A stretch of DNA of 34,493 nt from an uncultured Actinomycetes bacterium. Lineage in GTDB: Bacteria; Actinomycetota; Acidimicrobiia; Acidimicrobiales; RAAP-2. Where the stretch lies: NCBI GenBank assembly GCA_903873775.1, contig CAIQPR010000057.1:1-34493 (forward strand), given 5' to 3'. Under the pieces are notes generated by a model. The model was not told where the DNA came from, did not search any database, and saw only the letters and a list, made by a program, of their open reading frames with translations. The position numbers were made by a program, and so were the translations under genes. Positions within the stretch are counted from its first letter, which is position 1. Every line of letters starts with the position of its first letter. Positions 32,900-34,493 of the stretch are shown in pieces.

Positions 32900-33756
32900 A
32901 CAACAATCCGTGGCTACAACGCCGCGTGGTGGCCTTCGCCCACCAGGGTGGCTCACACGAAGGCCCGTCCTCCACGCTGTTTGCGATCGGTCAGGCCATT
33001 TCTCACGGAGCGACCGCCATCGAATTAGACGTGCACGCGACGAAGGATCGCCACATCGTGGTGTGTCATGACGCCACGGTCGACCGGACCACCAATTCCG
33101 TCGGTGAGATCGCGAACTTCACGCTCGCCGAACTCCGGGGCATGGACAACGCCTACTGGTTCATTCCCGGTGACGCCGTCACGCCCGGACGGCCCGAGGG
33201 TGATTACCCGTTTCGAGGTCGCGCACCAGAGGATCGCCGCTTCGGCATTGCGACGTTGGAAGAGGTCGCGACGGCGTTCCCGGGAGTGCCCCTCAACATG
33301 GACATCAAGCGCACGGCACCCGAGGTCGAACCGTACGAGGAACTTCTGGCGAATGAATTGCGGCGCCTCGAGCGAACGGATTCGGTCATTGTGGCGTCCT
33401 TTAATGACGAGGCCATCGCGGCGTTTCGCCGCGTCGCGCCCGAGGTATTGACCTCCGCCGCCACCGCGGAAACCGCCTCGTTCTATTTCGCCGTCCAGAA
33501 CGGTACGCCGCCGCCGGATCTACCCGTGTGTGCGTTCCAAGTACCCGCGACGTACGGCGACGTCACGATCGTCGATGAGCGATTTGTGTCAGTGGCCCAC
33601 GCGGCCGGGATTGCGGTCCACGTGTGGACAATTAACGAGACGGACGAGATGGAGCGATTGCTCGACCTCGAGGTCGACGGGATTATCACCGACGTTCCAA
33701 CGCCCCTCGTTGCTCTTCTGAGCGAACGGGGATGTCAGTGGGACGGCCGACTGTAG
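32896..33756 (+). CDS. Glycerophosphodiester phosphodiesterase family protein
   Basis: The 286-residue TIM-barrel phosphodiesterase has no signal peptide. It keeps the metal-site residues of the GDPD family: His in AHQGG, the E-x-D pair in AIELDVHATKD and His-Asp in VVCHDATVDRTT. The canonical HRG is HQG here and the usual ENT of PENT is SST (GPSSTLFAI), so a phosphate-contacting Arg and a conserved Glu are missing; activity or substrate may differ from glycerophosphodiesters. GTG 32896 is preceded by AAAGGAA and overlaps the DUF3817 stop. The frame open from 32485 is a shadow of the two upstream genes. Confidence 0.87.
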   Translation: MNNNPWLQRRVVAFAHQGGSHEGPSSTLFAIGQAISHGATAIELDVHATKDRHIVVCHDATVDRTTNSVGEIANFTLAELRGMDNAYWFIPGDAVTPGRPEGDYPFRGRAPEDRRFGIATLEEVATAFPGVPLNMDIKRTAPEVEPYEELLANELRRLERTDSVIVASFNDEAIAAFRRVAPEVLTSAATAETASFYFAVQNGTPPPDLPVCAFQVPATYGDVTIVDERFVSVAHAAGIAVHVWTINETDEMERLLDLEVDGIITDVPTPLVALLSERGCQWDGRL

Positions 33757-33765
33757 GTCTGGGAA

Positions 33766-33849
33766 CTAGCCCCGACCGCAGTTCGGCTTCTTGCCGTGGT
33801 TGGCCTTCTTCTTTGCGCGCAGCTTGCGCTTCACAGTCCGCTTTGACAT
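33766..33849 (-). CDS. bL37-like small ribosomal peptide
   Basis: This 27-residue, strongly basic peptide begins MSKRTVKRKLRAKKK and contains the block ANHGKKPN, which closely resembles the small large-subunit protein bL37 known from mycobacterial ribosome structures. It is far below usual gene-calling length. The frame is open upstream, but that extension has no such composition, and TAACAT lies eight nt before ATG 33849, fitting a leaderless mRNA. Identity rests on remembered family motifs, not a search. The mycobacterial forms are about 24 residues; here a few residues (CGRG) follow the conserved block. It is convergent with the GDPD gene, nine nt apart. Confidence 0.75.
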   Translation of the reverse strand: MSKRTVKRKLRAKKKANHGKKPNCGRG

Positions 33850-33857
33850 AGGTGACA

Positions 33858-33863
33858 ATGTTA
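33858..33863 (-). promoter_or_regulatory. -10 box TAACAT for the leaderless bL37-like gene
   Basis: TAACAT is eight nt before the ATG on the minus strand and no SD intervenes. TTGGCG further upstream, with a 19-nt spacer, is a possible but poor -35. Confidence 0.45.
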
Positions 33864-33900
33864 GTGGGTCGAGGGGCCTGAACGCCAAGCGGGGAGTGAC

Positions 33901-34206
33901 GTGGAGTCTGGCTGGTTGTTGGGAGATGGGGATGTCATTGCCTCCACGGTGACGTGGACCGGCTGGCGGCACGCCATTGTGACGTCCTCCCAGCTAGCGA
34001 GCGAGGTTGGTGCCGTTGTCTGCCATGGTCCCGTGGTGTCCTTTGGCGTGTGCGTTGCCGAGGTGTCCCCGGACGGTTCGTTGTCGCAGGTCACGACGAG
34101 ATCGCTACTCCACGCTCGCGTCCGCGGACGGCACATTCTCTTGAAGCCGGACGTGGCCGACGTTGCCCGTCGCGCGAACGACGTGCGTTGGCAGGTTGTT
34201 CGGTGA
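33901..34206 (+). CDS. Uncharacterised protein upstream of rsmI
   Basis: The 101-residue product starts at GTG 33901 with GGGGAG four nt upstream. It appears beta-rich, with alternating hydrophobic residues (DVIASTVTWTGW, GAVVCHGPVVSFGVCVAEV) and a basic C-terminal part (ARVRGRHILLKPDVADVARRANDVRW). It contains two cysteines and no signal peptide or membrane segment. It overlaps rsmI by GTGA and so is cotranslated with a 16S rRNA methyltransferase, hinting at an RNA- or translation-related role. I do not recognise a family. Confidence 0.6.
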   Translation: MESGWLLGDGDVIASTVTWTGWRHAIVTSSQLASEVGAVVCHGPVVSFGVCVAEVSPDGSLSQVTTRSLLHARVRGRHILLKPDVADVARRANDVRWQVVR

Positions 34207-34493
34207 CCGGCTCACTCGTCGTCATCGCCACGCCGATTGGGAATCTCGGCGACATCAGTCCTCGGGCGCTCGACATGCTGGCCTCCGCGGACATTGTGTA
34301 CTGCGAGGACACGCGCCACACCCGCCAGATCTTCGCCAACAAGGGTCTGGCGACGGGGCATCGCCTACGTGCCTTGCACGAACACAACGAGATGTCCCTG
34401 TGCGACGACATTGTCGCGAGCATTCGGAGCGGACAGACGATCGGGCTCGTGAGCGACGCGGGGACCCCGGGGGTCAGTGATCCGGGGAGTCGC
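34203..34493 (+). CDS. rsmI: RsmI, 16S rRNA (cytidine-1402-2'-O)-methyltransferase, 5' part
   Basis: The first 97 codons are present; the gene runs off the window. Visible motifs are the tetrapyrrole-methylase-fold start VVIATPIGNLGDISPRALDML, the YCEDTRHTRQI segment, and VSDAGTPGVSDPGSR, which forms the SAM-binding site in RsmI. The enzyme 2'-O-methylates C1402 in the decoding centre of 16S rRNA. GTG 34203 overlaps the previous stop. Confidence 0.93.
   Translation, partial: MTGSLVVIATPIGNLGDISPRALDMLASADIVYCEDTRHTRQIFANKGLATGHRLRALHEHNEMSLCDDIVASIRSGQTIGLVSDAGTPGVSDPGSR

Overview
This window is a gene-dense stretch (about 60% G+C by eye) from a high-GC actinobacterium, most likely a member of the Acidimicrobiia or a relative. 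The support is a small basic peptide resembling the actinobacterial ribosomal protein bL37, frequent GTG/TTG starts, many ATGA/GTGA gene overlaps, and operon-leading genes whose start codon lies 6-9 nt behind a TANNNT -10 box with no Shine-Dalgarno (SD) sequence, the hallmark of leaderless transcription. The class-level placement is inference. I see no rRNA, tRNA, CRISPR, IS element, integrase or phage gene; this looks like ordinary chromosome.

Layout. 1-3.3 kb: a secreted protein of unknown function with a terminator, then a GT-C type polytopic glycosyltransferase. 3.3-4.3 kb: a 51-residue cysteine-rich zinc-ribbon peptide and a polytopic membrane protein. 4.3-8.6 kb: a complete phosphate ABC operon pstS-pstC-pstA-pstB with a structured leader, candidate PHO-box repeats, an exceptional 17-bp perfect hairpin inside the start of pstC, and a terminator; phoU is absent. 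8.7-11.7 kb: an amidase and a paralogue of the GT-C protein. 11.8-14.2 kb: acetyl-CoA synthetase overlapping a GNAT acetyltransferase. 14.2-17.2 kb: beta-carbonic anhydrase, an AhpD-like protein, and a P450-YihY operon. 17.3-20.6 kb: a NifU C-terminal scaffold protein, a MarR-MFS efflux module with an operator over the start codon, and an acyl-CoA dehydrogenase. 20.7-23.9 kb: a tightly coupled GT4 glycosyltransferase, SAM methyltransferase and alpha/alpha-toroid protein trio, met tail to tail by an operon of two tandem M1 aminopeptidases, a GDT1-type cation transporter and a second SAM methyltransferase. 30.2-34.5 kb: a PfkB (adenosine-kinase-like) kinase, a CtaG-like protein, an operon of a small membrane protein, a DUF3817 protein and a GDPD phosphodiesterase, the bL37-like peptide, and an unknown gene overlapping rsmI, which runs off the window.

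How it fits together: housekeeping nutrient and central-metabolism functions (phosphate import, acetate activation, CO2 hydration, peptide turnover, acyl-CoA oxidation) are mixed with envelope-directed functions (GT-C pair, GT4/methyltransferase/toroid set, CtaG, YihY). The least expected features are at RNA level: two long perfect hairpins at the beginnings of operon-internal genes (17 bp with a GAAA loop in pstC; 19 bp enclosing both candidate start codons of an aminopeptidase), and a recurring leaderless promoter layout at nearly every transcription unit that lacks an SD.
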